60,262 nt of DNA from Ornithinibacillus halotolerans. Its GTDB lineage: Bacteria > Bacillota > Bacilli > Bacillales > Amphibacillaceae. Made by a program: the position numbers and the translations under genes. The notes under the pieces are model-generated. The model was given only the letters and a program-made list of their open reading frames with translations. It was not told the DNA's origin and made no database searches. How positions within the stretch are numbered: position 1 is the first letter of the stretch; every line of letters starts with the position of its first letter. Where the stretch lies: contig NZ_BMEY01000004.1 in assembly GCF_014637405.1 (NCBI RefSeq), forward strand, positions 160,439 through 220,700, written 5' to 3'. This document shows, piece after piece, positions 17,319-27,660 of this stretch.

Positions 17319-18005
17319 TTAGGCTTCAAGCATATGAAAGATAATTTCAGATGCATTTTTCGCTGCTGTTTTTAAAAAGGCATCAAATGATACAGAAGAT
17401 TCTTTTCCTGCTATATCCGACAATGCACGGATTACAACAAAAGGACAATTATATTGATGACATACTTGTGCGACTGCTGCAGCTTCCATTTCAGCTGCAA
17501 TTAATGCAGGAAACTTTTCACGTACAAAGTTAACTCGTTCTGGATCATCCATAAAGGAATCTGCTGTTGCAATTAAACCAATTTCACCTTGTATATCGAT
17601 TTGTTCAACTGCTTTTATTGCTTTTTGGATTAGGCTCGGGTCTGCTTGAAAAGTAGCTGGCATACCTGGTACTTGTCCATAAGCATAGTCAAAAGCTGTT
17701 ACATCAACATCATGATGTACTACTTCATTTGATATAACGACATCTCCAACATCAAGTTGTTTTGCAAATCCACCAGCAGATCCTGTGTTTATCACATAAT
17801 CCGGTGAGAAACGTTCCATTAATATAGTCGTAGACATAGCTGCATTTACTTTTCCAATTCCTGATTTCAATAGAACGATTTCTTGTCCTCGTAAGTTACC
17901 TTTTACAAATAAACAATTTGCTATCGTTGTTTCTTCTTTATTTGTCATTTCCTGAACTATTATTTCGATTTCTTCATCCATTGCTCCAATTATTCCAATA
18001 GTCAT
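17319..18005 (-). CDS. mtnN: 5'-methylthioadenosine/S-adenosylhomocysteine nucleosidase
   Basis: MtnN cleaves adenine from methylthioadenosine and S-adenosylhomocysteine in methyl-cycle recycling. The 228-aa protein starts [20 protein letters not shown] with the catalytic Glu, has [11 protein letters not shown] for the ribose pocket, [15 protein letters not shown] for substrate binding and the catalytic Asp in [10 protein letters not shown]. The ATG at 18005 lies ten bases after AGGAGG; an upstream in-frame ATG at 18065 would run into yrrS. It is convergent with sigK and follows yrrS by 25 bases. Confidence 0.95.
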   Translation of the reverse strand: MTIGIIGAMDEEIEIIVQEMTNKEETTIANCLFVKGNLRGQEIVLLKSGIGKVNAAMSTTILMERFSPDYVINTGSAGGFAKQLDVGDVVISNEVVHHDVDVTAFDYAYGQVPGMPATFQADPSLIQKAIKAVEQIDIQGEIGLIATADSFMDDPERVNFVREKFPALIAAEMEAAAVAQVCHQYNCPFVVIRALSDIAGKESSVSFDAFLKTAAKNASEIIFHMLEA

Positions 18006-18030
18006 GCTGTCTTTTCCTCCTAAGTGCCTT

Positions 18031-18708
18031 TTATTCAAAACGCCATTTTTGATCGTTTTCTTCAAGTATCTCTACTAATGTTGGTTGCCACCCTTGATTA
18101 TCAATCCAACTTAAGTATACTCGGTAGATTGCTGTTTCTGCACGATTTGAGACAGTTGCAATTACTTGTTGATCTCCTCCACGTTCGAGCCACCAAGGAA
18201 TCATGTCATCTTCAGCTAGTCCTGTTGCATGTAAAACAGCTTTTTCCATTTCTATTCTATCTTGAGAGTCTTCAGTAAAATTAATCGAGTGTGGACCTTC
18301 TTGTTCGGTTCCAACTGGTTCCCAATTATCATTTATTGTACTAATGACATTTTCATCTTCACTATTTACAGGGGTATCTTCTTCATTTTGTTCATCTACA
18401 TTTTCAGAACTTTGATTATCTTCATTTTCAGAACTATTTTCCCCATCATTAGATTGGGAGGATTCATCATTTGTTGAAGCAGGATCTTCCCCATTATCCT
18501 CCGAAGTATTTTCGCTATTATTTGCATTATCTACTTGGCTTGAATTATTAGTAGAATCATCTGCTTGATCGTCAGGACCAAATAGCCATAGACCGATTAA
18601 GAGTAGAACTAGAATTGTTGCAGCAACCATTAAAATAGAAATTAACTTCGTATTTTTTCTTCTTTTTTCAAATTTGTTAACCCGAGAATATCTATTAAAA
18701 TTACTCAT
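18031..18708 (-). CDS. yrrS: YrrS family membrane protein (DUF1510)
   Basis: The 225-aa protein has a basic N-terminus ([10 protein letters not shown]), one membrane helix (about 23-43), a long Ser/Asn/Glu/Asp-rich linker (about 48-125) and a globular C-terminal domain ([20 protein letters not shown]). This matches the YrrS/DUF1510 family, in which the C-terminal domain lies outside the membrane. In B. subtilis yrrS is next to pbpI, a sporulation penicillin-binding protein; no pbpI is present here. Function unknown; a cell-wall role is only suggested by that link. Confidence 0.85.
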   Translation of the reverse strand: MSNFNRYSRVNKFEKRRKNTKLISILMVAATILVLLLIGLWLFGPDDQADDSTNNSSQVDNANNSENTSEDNGEDPASTNDESSQSNDGENSSENEDNQSSENVDEQNEEDTPVNSEDENVISTINDNWEPVGTEQEGPHSINFTEDSQDRIEMEKAVLHATGLAEDDMIPWWLERGGDQQVIATVSNRAETAIYRVYLSWIDNQGWQPTLVEILEENDQKWRFE

Positions 18709-18836
18709 TCTATTATCCCTCCCTATGTATACCTTATTATATTACCATAATTTATATGATAGGAATAATATCCCCGTTTATTATTTAATGTTTTTGTAAT
18801 AAGTAGAATACCTATGCTGATGAGTTTTGTCACAAA

Positions 18837-18916
18837 ACAAACACCCCAGATAAATTCATATTCCTCTTGCACTGGCTCGTACACCGCTTACAAAAGGTTA
18901 CAAATCTATCCGGGGT
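18837..18916 (-). terminator. Long-loop terminator after greA
   Basis: On minus, ACCCCGGATAGATT (from 18916) pairs with AATTTATCTGGGGT (to 18843) over 14 bp including two G-T pairs, then TTTGTTTTG. The loop of about 46 bases is unusually long for a simple terminator and could hold further structure. Confidence 0.6.
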
Positions 18917-18934
18917 GGTTTTTAAGATTATTTA

Positions 18935-19411
18935 CTAACCAACTTTTACTATTTTAACTTTTATTTCTCCACCTGGTGTTGCGACAGATACTTCTTCCCC
19001 TACTTCATGACCAAGTAAGCTTTTCGCCATTGGTGAATCGTTGGAGATTTTACCTTCAAATGGATCAGCTTCTGCACTACCAACAATAGTGTATGACTCT
19101 TCTTCTCCTTCAGGTAATTCTACGAATGTTACTGTCTTTCCAAGTGATACCATATTAGGATTATCGTTATCATGTTCAATAATTACAGCATTACGAATCA
19201 TTTTTTCAACTTGAGCAATACGGGATTCTACAAATGCTTGCTCGTCTTTTGCTGAATCGTATTCAGAGTTCTCCGAAAGATCACCGAAGTCTCTTGCAAC
19301 TTTTATTCGTTCAACAACTTCTTGTCTTCTTTCCGTTTTTAAGTAAAGAAGTTCTTGTTCTAATTTTTCTTTCCCCTCTTGTGTCATATAATAACTTTTC
19401 TCTACAGCCAT
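18935..19411 (-). CDS. greA: Transcription elongation factor GreA
   Basis: GreA rescues backtracked RNA polymerase by stimulating transcript cleavage. The 158-aa protein has the N-terminal coiled coil with the acidic tip [20 protein letters not shown] and a C-terminal FKBP-like domain ([20 protein letters not shown]). The ATG at 19411 follows AAAGGAG by nine bases; the upstream GTG at 19420 overlaps that site. It lies downstream of udk, separated by 117 bases. Confidence 0.96.
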   Translation of the reverse strand: MAVEKSYYMTQEGKEKLEQELLYLKTERRQEVVERIKVARDFGDLSENSEYDSAKDEQAFVESRIAQVEKMIRNAVIIEHDNDNPNMVSLGKTVTFVELPEGEEESYTIVGSAEADPFEGKISNDSPMAKSLLGHEVGEEVSVATPGGEIKVKIVKVG

Positions 19412-19528
19412 GAAAAACACTCCTTTTATCTACCTACTGCACAATACGATAATTACTTTATTTGATGTATGAAATTTTAAAAACATCAATTAAAAAGTAT
19501 ACTAACCATTACTATGGCAGATTTTATT

Positions 19529-20188
19529 TTAATTTTCAATACTTTTTTGCAAACTATTTTTATTACTTTTAGACAATATTTGTGCAATTTTTGTAGCCAT
19601 TATGTCTATCGCTACATAATTCTCCCCACCTTCAGGGATGATAATGTCTGCATATCTTTTGGTTGGTTCTACAAATTGCAAATGCATAGGTCGTACAGAA
19701 TTTAAGTATTGGTCAATAACTGAATCAATTGACCTTCCTCTTTCCTTTATATCACGAACCATTCTTCTAAGTATTCTCAAGTCCGCATCTGTATCAACAA
19801 ATACTTTAATATCCATTAAGTCTACTAGACGTGGATCTTCTAAGATGAGTATACCTTCTAAGATAATGACATCTTTAGGCTCAACTTTAATCACTTCTTT
19901 TGAACGTGTATGAAGTTTATAGTCATATACAGGTTTATTTATAGATTTATGGTTTAATAATGACCGTACATGTTGAATTAATAAATCATTATCAAATGCT
20001 AGTGGATGATCATAGTTAGTCTCTAATCTTTCCTCAAATGGTAAATGACTTTGATCTTTATAATAATAATCTTGTTCAATAACAAGGATGGTCTTATCAG
20101 AAAATCGTTGGCAAATTGATTTTGTTACAGATGTCTTTCCACTTCCACTACCACCTGCAACACCAATTACAACCGGTTTGTCTTGCAT
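19529..20188 (-). CDS. udk: Uridine kinase
   Basis: Udk phosphorylates uridine and cytidine in pyrimidine salvage. The 219-aa protein has the P-loop [16 protein letters not shown], the motif [32 protein letters not shown] (lid) and [14 protein letters not shown]. It starts 19 bases after trmR ends. In B. subtilis two U32 peptidase-like genes (yrrN, yrrO) lie between udk and yrrM; they are absent here. Confidence 0.96.
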   Translation of the reverse strand: MQDKPVVIGVAGGSGSGKTSVTKSICQRFSDKTILVIEQDYYYKDQSHLPFEERLETNYDHPLAFDNDLLIQHVRSLLNHKSINKPVYDYKLHTRSKEVIKVEPKDVIILEGILILEDPRLVDLMDIKVFVDTDADLRILRRMVRDIKERGRSIDSVIDQYLNSVRPMHLQFVEPTKRYADIIIPEGGENYVAIDIMATKIAQILSKSNKNSLQKSIEN

Positions 20189-20207
20189 AGGTGCTACCTC
20201 ATTTCAT

Positions 20208-20846
20208 TTATTTTTTATAACTTATAGCAACTCCATCACCTATCGGTAATATCGTCGTAACAAAGTTTGGGTGATTCACAAGCCATTCATTAAACACCCT
20301 TATTTTTTCTACCATTTTCTTGTAACGCGGATGGTCAAATTCTGGTTCAGCTACATACCCTCTGAATAATACATTATCCGTGACAACAAATCCATTATCT
20401 TCTAATAATGGAATGGAAAGTTCAAAGAATTTTTTATATTGGCCTTTAGCCGCATCTATAAAGATACAATTATACGTAAGCTTTTTATTAGCTAATTCCT
20501 CTAATTCCTCCAATGCATCACCATGAATAATAGTAATATTAGATGCTTTATTTTGTTTCGATATATTTTCAACAGCTTGCTTGTATCTTACATCGTCTCT
20601 TTCAATCGTTGTGATATGCGATTCGGGGTATGCTTCATGCATTCGTAATGCGGAATAACCAATTGCAGCTCCAACTTCTAATATTTTCTTTGGTTTATTT
20701 AACCGAATTAATTGCATAAGAAAATTCATCCCAATCGGATCCATGATTGGAATACGATCAATTTTCGCTTGTTTTTCTAACTCAATGACCCAATTACTTG
20801 ATAATGGTAAATGCTTATTTAAATATTGATTCAATAGTTCGTTCAT
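20208..20846 (-). CDS. trmR: tRNA 5-hydroxyuridine methyltransferase (YrrM/TrmR)
   Basis: The 212-aa class I O-methyltransferase has motif I KILEVGAAIGYSALRM and the metal/catalytic region YNCIFIDAAKGQYKKFF, as in the YrrM/COMT-like family. In B. subtilis YrrM (TrmR) methylates 5-hydroxyuridine at wobble position 34 of tRNA to 5-methoxyuridine. Its position next to mltG and udk matches yrrM, and it starts with ATG after GAGGG. The substrate is inferred from orthology. Confidence 0.88.
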   Translation of the reverse strand: MNELLNQYLNKHLPLSSNWVIELEKQAKIDRIPIMDPIGMNFLMQLIRLNKPKKILEVGAAIGYSALRMHEAYPESHITTIERDDVRYKQAVENISKQNKASNITIIHGDALEELEELANKKLTYNCIFIDAAKGQYKKFFELSIPLLEDNGFVVTDNVLFRGYVAEPEFDHPRYKKMVEKIRVFNEWLVNHPNFVTTILPIGDGVAISYKK

Positions 20847-20929
20847 TTTTAACCCTCATTTTATACTATCCTATTAGGATACCAAGTTCTTCTAATAATA
20901 TGAATATAATCTTTCATGATGGTAACATC

Positions 20930-20966
20930 AAAAAAACGGGAAATGTGAAATAAATTCACACTCCCA
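20930..20966 (-). terminator. Terminator after mltG
   Basis: On minus, GGGA..TGTGAA pairs with TTCACA..TCCC around a short loop, then GTTTTTTTG. It separates mltG from trmR. Confidence 0.7.
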
Positions 20967-20971
20967 CTTAT

Positions 20972-22087
20972 TTAATAAATATGTTCATTTTTATAAGCAT
21001 TATGTTCCTCTAATGTTTCGGAATAATAAATATTTCCTTCTCCATCATGGAGGAAATAGTAATAATTCGTTTCTTCTGGATTAATCGCAGCAGCTAATGC
21101 ACTTTCAGAGAAATTTGAAATTGGTCCAATTGGTAATCCATAAATATGGTACGTGTTAAATGGTGATTCAACTTCTGTATCTTTTCGTAAAACCCTTGAT
21201 TTATGGCCACCAATTGCATATAAAACAGTAGGATCCGTTTGGAGTTTCATCCCAATCTCTAATCGGTTATAGAAAATACCGGAGATTTTTTTACGTTGAT
21301 CTTCTGTCACTGCTTCTCTCTCTATTATAGATGCCATTGTGACTGTTTCATGAAGTGATAAACCGTTAGCATCCATCTCCTCGAGATATTTCCCAAGAAC
21401 AGATTGTGATTTATCTAACATATTTTCTATAACAGTTTCAATGGATGGATCTTCCTGATAAAAATCATAAGTCGCAGCAAATAAATATCCTTCCAATGAA
21501 TATCTTAGCTCTTCGTGTAAAATATCTTCTGGTAAAAATGGATATCTTTCCATCAGTTCACTAATATAATCTGGATCGGTAACTTTTTCAATGAAATCCT
21601 CTTCTGTAATAGGTAATTTATCAGCATAAATAGACGCAATTTCCTCGATTGTTAAACCTTCAGGAATTGTTACTCGATATACTGGTTCCTTAATGATTCG
21701 TCCACTTTTTAGTGATTCGATAATTTCATCAAAAGTCATAGATTTTGTAAATGTATAGTTTCCTGCTTGAAATCCTGATTCATTCTTAAACTTTATGTAG
21801 AATCGAAATATCATAGAATCTTTAATAATTTCATTTTCTTCAAGTAGTTCAGCAATACTAGATGTTGATGAACCTAAAGGGATTTCAACTTCTATTCCTT
21901 GCTCATTTCCTGGTTCTACTGGTTCTAGACCAGATTTAATATAGGAGTAACCAGATATTCCACCTATAGCAAGGACGATAATTAAAGTGATAATTACAAT
22001 CGCTACAATCTTTCTAACAGTACGTGCATCTTCACCTCTAGCAATTAAATTATCCTTAAAATTACCTTTATTCTTATCCTTAGACAT
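20972..22087 (-). CDS. mltG: Endolytic murein transglycosylase MltG
   Basis: MltG cleaves nascent glycan strands at the membrane and sets strand length. The 371-aa protein has one N-terminal helix (about 26-48), a LysM-like region (about 65-135) and the YceG catalytic domain with MASIIEREAV (likely catalytic Glu256), FYNRLEIGMKLQTDPTVLYA and YGLPIGPISNF. It starts after GAGAGGGGG with ATG. It has its own terminator and is preceded by a long gap holding a tandem repeat. Confidence 0.94.
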   Translation of the reverse strand: MSKDKNKGNFKDNLIARGEDARTVRKIVAIVIITLIIVLAIGGISGYSYIKSGLEPVEPGNEQGIEVEIPLGSSTSSIAELLEENEIIKDSMIFRFYIKFKNESGFQAGNYTFTKSMTFDEIIESLKSGRIIKEPVYRVTIPEGLTIEEIASIYADKLPITEEDFIEKVTDPDYISELMERYPFLPEDILHEELRYSLEGYLFAATYDFYQEDPSIETVIENMLDKSQSVLGKYLEEMDANGLSLHETVTMASIIEREAVTEDQRKKISGIFYNRLEIGMKLQTDPTVLYAIGGHKSRVLRKDTEVESPFNTYHIYGLPIGPISNFSESALAAAINPEETNYYYFLHDGEGNIYYSETLEEHNAYKNEHIY

Positions 22088-22211
22088 TCATTATCCCCCT
22101 CTCATCCGGTATATTATACTAAAAAAAGACAAGTTACGCTAGAATTTTATTAAATTCTTATAGATAAGTGAATTTTCTAATGAAGTAGATGGCGGAAAAT
22201 AGTAATAAAGG

Positions 22212-22419
22212 ATGTATGGGAAGCTTTTATACTTCATTTTGAACTAGGACTGCTACTGATATGATGTATGGGACGCTCTTATTCTTCATTTTGAATCTGA
22301 AATTCGGCTGAAATGTTGTTTCGGATGCTCCCATTCTTCATTTTGAACCCTGAGTACGGCTAAAATGATATATGGGATACCCTCTCTCGCAATTGACCAA
22401 AGTTCCGAAGAAATGAATA
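22212..22419. repeat. Degenerate 52-bp tandem repeat array
   Basis: Four diverged units begin at 22212, 22264, 22316 and 22368, an exact 52-bp period, with a remnant after 22420. Shared landmarks are ATGTATGGGA near the start, CTTCATTTTGAA in the middle and TTCGGCTGAAATG near the end (best in units 2 and 3). The period is not a multiple of three and no reading frame survives. This is the main content of the 22088-22530 gap between mltG and the yrzB terminator. Confidence 0.8.
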
Positions 22420-22473
22420 ATAGGATCCCTCGTAATAATCTTCACCTTCAATTACAAAGGATATATATTAACA

Positions 22474-22513
22474 ATAAAAAAGGCGAGTAAACTCATCATG
22501 AATTTACTCGCCT
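22474..22513 (-). terminator. Terminator of the alaS operon
   Basis: GGCGAGTAAA (22482-22491) pairs with TTTACTCGCC (22503-22512). On minus the stem is followed by TTTTTTATTG, downstream of yrzB. Confidence 0.9.
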
Positions 22514-22529
22514 TCCCCTTCATGCTTTA

Positions 22530-22814
22530 TTATTCTTTTAATTCCTCTTCTTCAGAAAGTGTATTTAACATTTCTTCTACAATATCCCATTCCTCATCGG
22601 ATTCAATTGCAAATAAAGAAATATCTTCGTCTTGTTTTTCTTCATAACGGAACGCATAAACTTCTACTTCATCATCATCTTTCTGTTCGACAGGAACAAC
22701 TGTAATGTAGGAATATCCTGTTTCCTCGACATCAAATGTGAATAGTACCTCAAATAAATGCTCTTCACCGTTTTCATCTGGAATGATAATTCGCTCTTTT
22801 TCTTCAATAGCCAT
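22530..22814 (-). CDS. yrzB: DUF1292 family protein YrzB
   Basis: A 94-aa very acidic protein with the DUF1292 pattern: IIIPDENGEEHLFEVLFTFD, YSYITVVPVEQ and VYAFRYEE. It has no cysteine, membrane segment or known catalytic motif. It is the last gene of the alaS-ireB-ruvX-yrzB operon, the conserved order in Firmicutes. Function unknown. Confidence 0.88.
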   Translation of the reverse strand: MAIEEKERIIIPDENGEEHLFEVLFTFDVEETGYSYITVVPVEQKDDDEVEVYAFRYEEKQDEDISLFAIESDEEWDIVEEMLNTLSEEEELKE

Positions 22815-22831
22815 TTAATTCAATCTCCTTT

Positions 22832-23245
22832 TTATTTTTGATCAAGGTAACCTTGTAAGATCATCATTGCCGCCATTTTATCAATTACCTTTTTACGTTT
22901 TTTACGACTTACGTCTGCCTCTAGCAATACTCTCTCGGCAGCCATCGTAGTTAACCGTTCATCCCAAAGAACCGTTTCTAAATTAAATCGTTCTTCAATA
23001 TGTTCAGCAAACTTCATGCAAGCTTCACCACGTTCACCAATGGTTCCGTTCATATTTTTAGGTAATCCAACAACGACTTTTACTATATTGTGTTCGTTTA
23101 GAATTTCTGTCAATTGACTGTCTGCTGACTCTATATCATTTTCGTCCCAATTAATAGTTGTTATACCTTGAGCTGTCCATCCCAATTCATCACTTACAGC
23201 GACTCCAATGGTTTTCGAACCAACATCTAATCCCATAATTTTCAT
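22832..23245 (-). CDS. ruvX: Holliday junction resolvase-like protein RuvX (YrrK/YqgF)
   Basis: The 137-aa protein has an RNase H-like fold: [19 protein letters not shown] with the first catalytic Asp, [16 protein letters not shown] and [15 protein letters not shown]. Family members process pre-16S rRNA or resolve junctions; which applies here is not settled. It starts three bases after the ireB stop. Confidence 0.92.
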   Translation of the reverse strand: MKIMGLDVGSKTIGVAVSDELGWTAQGITTINWDENDIESADSQLTEILNEHNIVKVVVGLPKNMNGTIGERGEACMKFAEHIEERFNLETVLWDERLTTMAAERVLLEADVSRKKRKKVIDKMAAMMILQGYLDQK

Positions 23246-23248
23246 ATG

Positions 23249-23515
23249 TTAATTACCCTTATGTTGTTCCAAATAATATTTAACTAACTCTTCTATGACT
23301 TCATCTCGTTCGATTCTCCGGATCAAGTTTCTTGCATCTTTATAGCGAGGTATATATGCTGGATCACCTGATAGTAAATAACCAACGATCTGATTAATCG
23401 GATTATAGCCTTTTTCCTGAAGTGCCTCATGGACAGTCATCAATATTTCTTTTATATCTCGATTAAATGGCTCCTCTGAAAAGTTGAATTTCATTGTCTT
23501 ATCAATTGAACTCAT
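23249..23515 (-). CDS. yrzL: IreB family regulatory phosphoprotein
   Basis: The 88-aa protein (DUF965/IreB, YrzL in Bacillus) reads [39 protein letters not shown] and a helical end. In Enterococcus IreB is phosphorylated on N-terminal threonines by the PASTA kinase IreK and affects cell-envelope stress resistance; here Thr7 (DKTMKF) is a possible site. The ATG at 23515 lies seven bases after GAGG. It lies between alaS and ruvX. Confidence 0.9.
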   Translation of the reverse strand: MSSIDKTMKFNFSEEPFNRDIKEILMTVHEALQEKGYNPINQIVGYLLSGDPAYIPRYKDARNLIRRIERDEVIEELVKYYLEQHKGN

Positions 23516-23599
23516 CACGACACCTCATTCCATTTATTGTCTCTAATTTATTCTACCATGTTTGGTGAATTAAATATAATATTATTTACCATTGGATAA

Positions 23600-26242
23600 T
23601 TAACTATTAATGTTTTCACCGACATACTCTATCACATATTGAAGAGCATCATTAATCTTACTAGGATCTTTACCACCTGCTTGAGCCATGTCCGGTCGAC
23701 CACCACCGCCACCACCACAAAGCTGTGCAGCTTTCTTAATTAGATTTCCAGCATGTAATCCTCTATCAATTAAATCCTTGGATACACCTGCTGCTAGTTG
23801 TACTTTGCCATTACTTTCTGTTGCTAATAGAATAATTGCAGATCCTAGTTTTTGTTTTAGTTCATCTAGCATCGTTCTTAATTGATTCATATCTTTTACA
23901 TTTACTTTCTGTGCTAACACTTGAACACCACTAATTTCTTGAACTTGGTCAAGGATTGAGGAAGCTTCTAGATTAGAAAGTTTTGCATGTAACGATTCGT
24001 TTTCTTTTTGAAGTTCTTTCATTTCTAAGAATAAAGTATCTACTCTTTCTAATACTTGATCTTCATTTGTCTTTAATAGTTGAGCGGTATTTTGTAACAG
24101 TGTTTGTTTACCTGACAAGTAATTAAATGCAAATTTACTTGTAACAGCTTCAATTCGTCTAGTACCTGCACCAATTCCACCTTCAGATACAATTTTAAAC
24201 AATCCGATTTCAGAAGTGTTTTGAACGTGACAACCGCCACATAATTCCAGACTATAATCACCAATCTTCACTATTCGAACAATGTCACCATATTTTTCTC
24301 CAAATAATGCCATTGCACCCATAGCTTTTGCTTCATCGATTCCTTTTAAACTAATATCTAATGAAATAGAATCCCAAATCTTTTCATTTACTATTTTCTC
24401 AATTTGTTCTAATTCATCTTTCTTCACAGACTGAAAATGTGAAAAATCAAAACGTAATCTTTCTGGAGCTACTAATGATCCTGCCTGATTTACATGTGTA
24501 CCTAGTACATCTTTTAATGCTTGATGTAATAGATGTGTTGCTGTATGGTTTTTAATGATTAAATTCCTAGAATCAGCATCTACAACAGCTTCGACTTTAT
24601 CTCCTACATGAAGTTCACCATTTTCAATGACTGTTCGATGAATATTTTGTTGTTTCGGAGATTTTTGGACATCCTTCACAAATGCACGGTTAGTACCTAT
24701 TGAAATAGTTCCATGGTCAGCAATTTGTCCACCACTTTCAGCATAAAAAGGCGTTTCTTGTAAGAAGATTAACACTTCTTCCCCTTCCATTGCAACGTCA
24801 ACTAATTCCCCATTATTAATAATTGCAACAATCGTTGTTTCTGTTGTTAATGTATTATAGCCGACAAATTCACTTTCAATATCTAATTTGCCTAGAACTT
24901 CATCTTGAACTTGCATCGAATCAACTTTTTGTCTAGCGTTTCTAGCACGTTCTCGTTGTTTTTCCATTTCTGCTTCAAATCCTGCTTCGTCAATTGTAAA
25001 ACCATGTTCTTCTACATATTCAGCAGTTAATTCTTTCGGGAATCCGTACGTATCATATAAACGGAATACTTCTTCTCCAGGGAAAATCGTCGAATCTTTT
25101 GCTTTTTCTTTGGCAATTAATTCAGTTAAGATATCTAATCCATCGTTTAATGTTTCATGGAAACGTTCTTCTTCTACTTTAATGATATTTTGAATAAAGT
25201 CATGTTGTTTTGTTACTGTTGGGTAGAAGTCTTTCATGATATCTCCAACCGTATTTACTAATTCAAACATGAATGGTTTCTCTATTCCAATTTCCTTTGC
25301 AAAACGGACAGCACGACGAATTAATCTTCTTAGTACATATCCTCTTCCTTCATTAGATGGTAATGCTCCATCACTAATAGCAAAGCTAACTGTTCGAATA
25401 TGGTCCGCAATCACTTTAAATGCAGTATCACTTGATGGATTTTCACCATATTTAACATTTGCTAACATTTCTGTTCTCTTAATAATCGGCATAAATAAAT
25501 CTGTTTCGAAGTTCGTTGGAACATCTTGAACTACTGAAGTAATACGCTCTAAGCCCATACCAGTATCAATGTTTTTCTTCGGTAGAGGTGTATACGTATC
25601 ATCTGGATTATGGTTGAATTGAGAAAATACTAAGTTCCAAATTTCTAAATAGCGATCGTTTTCTCCTCCTGGATATAGTTCTGGATCATCTGGGTCGTTT
25701 CCAAAACTATCTCCCCGATCGTAGAAAATTTCCGTATTAGGACCACTTGGACCTTCACCAATATCCCAAAAGTTTTCCTCTAATCGAATGATTCTTTCTT
25801 TCGGAACTTTAATATCGTTTAGCCACATATCATATGCTTCATCATCTTCTGGATGTACTGTGACAGAAAGTTTCTCTGGGTCAAGACCTAACCATTTTTC
25901 ACTTGTAAGGAATTCCCAAGCCCACTCAATTGCTTCTTTCTTAAAATAATCTCCAATCGAAAAGTTCCCTAGCATTTCAAAGAAAGTATGATGTCTTGCT
26001 GTATACCCAACATTTTCAATGTCGTTCGTTCGAATTGATTTCTGTGCATTAACTATGCGAGGGTTCTCAGGAATTACTCGACCATCAAAATACTTTTTTA
26101 GCGTAGCAACACCACTATTGATCCATAATAAAGTTGGATCATCTTGGGGTACTAAGGAAGCACTCGGTTCTACCTTATGCCCTTTTTCTTGGAAAAAATC
26201 TAAATACATTTGTCTAATTTGAGCTGAAGTTAATTGTTTCAT
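23600..26242 (-). CDS. alaS: Alanyl-tRNA synthetase
   Basis: AlaS charges tRNA-Ala. The 880-aa protein has the class II core ([40 protein letters not shown]), the editing domain with [11 protein letters not shown] and [15 protein letters not shown], and the C-terminal DHHA1 domain ending [15 protein letters not shown]. It starts after AAAGGAGG. A T-box leader and consensus promoter precede it. It heads the operon alaS-ireB-ruvX-yrzB. Confidence 0.97.
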   Translation of the reverse strand: MKQLTSAQIRQMYLDFFQEKGHKVEPSASLVPQDDPTLLWINSGVATLKKYFDGRVIPENPRIVNAQKSIRTNDIENVGYTARHHTFFEMLGNFSIGDYFKKEAIEWAWEFLTSEKWLGLDPEKLSVTVHPEDDEAYDMWLNDIKVPKERIIRLEENFWDIGEGPSGPNTEIFYDRGDSFGNDPDDPELYPGGENDRYLEIWNLVFSQFNHNPDDTYTPLPKKNIDTGMGLERITSVVQDVPTNFETDLFMPIIKRTEMLANVKYGENPSSDTAFKVIADHIRTVSFAISDGALPSNEGRGYVLRRLIRRAVRFAKEIGIEKPFMFELVNTVGDIMKDFYPTVTKQHDFIQNIIKVEEERFHETLNDGLDILTELIAKEKAKDSTIFPGEEVFRLYDTYGFPKELTAEYVEEHGFTIDEAGFEAEMEKQRERARNARQKVDSMQVQDEVLGKLDIESEFVGYNTLTTETTIVAIINNGELVDVAMEGEEVLIFLQETPFYAESGGQIADHGTISIGTNRAFVKDVQKSPKQQNIHRTVIENGELHVGDKVEAVVDADSRNLIIKNHTATHLLHQALKDVLGTHVNQAGSLVAPERLRFDFSHFQSVKKDELEQIEKIVNEKIWDSISLDISLKGIDEAKAMGAMALFGEKYGDIVRIVKIGDYSLELCGGCHVQNTSEIGLFKIVSEGGIGAGTRRIEAVTSKFAFNYLSGKQTLLQNTAQLLKTNEDQVLERVDTLFLEMKELQKENESLHAKLSNLEASSILDQVQEISGVQVLAQKVNVKDMNQLRTMLDELKQKLGSAIILLATESNGKVQLAAGVSKDLIDRGLHAGNLIKKAAQLCGGGGGGRPDMAQAGGKDPSKINDALQYVIEYVGENINS

Positions 26243-26271
26243 ATTTATATCCTCCTTTATGTATTAACAAA

Positions 26272-26520
26272 ACAAAAAAATCTCCTCACTGCATATTTGC
26301 AGGGACGAGATTATCGCGGTACCACCCTAATTATGAACAAAACAATTGTTCATCACCTTATGTAGCAAGTTAACGGTTGCTCAGCCGACGGGGATTAGCC
26401 GTACTCCGGTTTAGCTTTCCATGGTTCTAATATAAGATTTCTTTCAGCCTACGGAAATCTCTCTCTTGAAATTGAGTGCCATGTACTCAGAACCTTCATC
26501 GTGTTAAATACTTTAGATAG
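26272..26520 (-). promoter_or_regulatory. T-box riboswitch leader of alaS
   Basis: On minus the T-box bulge TTAGGGTGGTACCGCG (26315-26330) is followed by a terminator stem AATCTCGTCCCTGCA / TGCAGTGAGGAGATT and a T-run (26272-26313). Upstream stem I has AGTACATGG paired to CCATG near GGTTCT/AGAACC. The specifier is read as GCT (26413-26415) in GAAAGCTA, an alanine codon. Uncharged tRNA-Ala should stabilise the antiterminator and raise alaS expression. Confidence 0.93.
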
Positions 26521-26524
26521 CGAT

Positions 26525-26553
26525 ATTATAGTTAACTTCGTCATAATTGTCAA
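26525..26553 (-). promoter_or_regulatory. Consensus sigma-A promoter of the alaS operon
   Basis: A perfect TTGACA and a perfect TATAAT are separated by 17 bases on minus. The -35 overlaps the stop codon of the upstream perM gene. Confidence 0.92.
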
Positions 26554-27617
26554 TTTTTCCTTCTAATTAACCATAGATGTTTAATGACAACTCGTAAAAT
26601 AGTTAACAATGGTACGGCGATCACCATTCCGATTACCCCACCGATTTTTCCACCTAATAATAACGCAAAAATAATCGCAACCGGATGTACTTTCGTGCTC
26701 TTTCCAACGATATATGGGGACAATAGATTACTTTCAATCAATTGAATAGCAAATACCCCAATTAAGACAAAAAGAACCATTTTACCGGAAACCGTTAACG
26801 CAATAATAATTGCTGGAATTGCACCGATAATGGGGCCAAAATAAGGAACAAAGTTCATAATTCCCATAAATATTGCCAATAATAGGGCATATTTTAAGTC
26901 TAAAAATTGATAAATTGCATAACTCGTAATGGCAACAAATAAACAAACTAGTAATTGTCCACGTATATATCCACCTAACCCTTCATCCATTGAATGAAAA
27001 AGGTCACTAACATTTTCTCTATATTTACTAGGAATTTGCTTTTTTACATAACGATTAATTTTTTCATAATCCTTAAGAAAATAAAAAACTAATACTGGAA
27101 TTACTGTAATAACAATGATAAAGTCAAGAATCTTAGAAAATCCACCAATTAATGTACCTAGTAATGCATCTATCCACTTTTCTAATGAATGAATAGTTTC
27201 ATCGATTTTATCGTGGACAGTCTCCGGTAAAAACGAAGTAGAGTTATATAATTGATAAATTATATCTTGATACATATTAACTAATTGAGGAAGATACTCA
27301 TCAAAATCCCGTAATTGTGTAACAATGGCAGGATAGACTCGATAAATTAGATAGCCAATTCCACCAAAAAAAAGAAGATAAATAATTAGAATCGCAATAC
27401 CTTTTGGGATATTATAGCGATGTATTTTCATTACAATTGGATAGAGTAAATAGGCAATTAATGCAGCGATAATAAATGGAACTAATAAATGCCATAAAAA
27501 AGAAATAAAAGCTTTATAATAAGGAAAAAGCTTTACTAGTAAATAAATAAAAAGAAAAAACAAAATACCAGTGACAATCCAATAAAGAAAATTTACCGGT
27601 TTTTTCTTCAATATCAT
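26550..27617 (-). CDS. yrrI: AI-2E/PerM family membrane transporter (YrrI)
   Basis: The 355-aa protein has about seven to eight membrane helices and the AI-2E family core: LLVPFIIAALIAYLLYPIV near the N-terminus, then GYIRGQLLVCLFVAITSY and GIMNFVPYFGPIIGAIPAII. Relatives act as Na+/H+ antiporters or exporters; the substrate here is unknown. I prefer the ATG at 27617 with AAGGGG upstream over the GTG at 27626. Its stop codon lies in the alaS promoter. Confidence 0.88.
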   Translation of the reverse strand: MILKKKPVNFLYWIVTGILFFLFIYLLVKLFPYYKAFISFLWHLLVPFIIAALIAYLLYPIVMKIHRYNIPKGIAILIIYLLFFGGIGYLIYRVYPAIVTQLRDFDEYLPQLVNMYQDIIYQLYNSTSFLPETVHDKIDETIHSLEKWIDALLGTLIGGFSKILDFIIVITVIPVLVFYFLKDYEKINRYVKKQIPSKYRENVSDLFHSMDEGLGGYIRGQLLVCLFVAITSYAIYQFLDLKYALLLAIFMGIMNFVPYFGPIIGAIPAIIIALTVSGKMVLFVLIGVFAIQLIESNLLSPYIVGKSTKVHPVAIIFALLLGGKIGGVIGMVIAVPLLTILRVVIKHLWLIRRKN

Positions 27618-27660
27618 TCGGTACACCCCTTAGTTGAAAATTACGATTTAAACTAGAGGT

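Noticed and set aside
23688-23885. Overlapping opposite-strand open frames within conserved genes such as alaS, recJ and secDF
   Set aside because: They are shadows of the real reading frames, with no start signals and no recognisable product.
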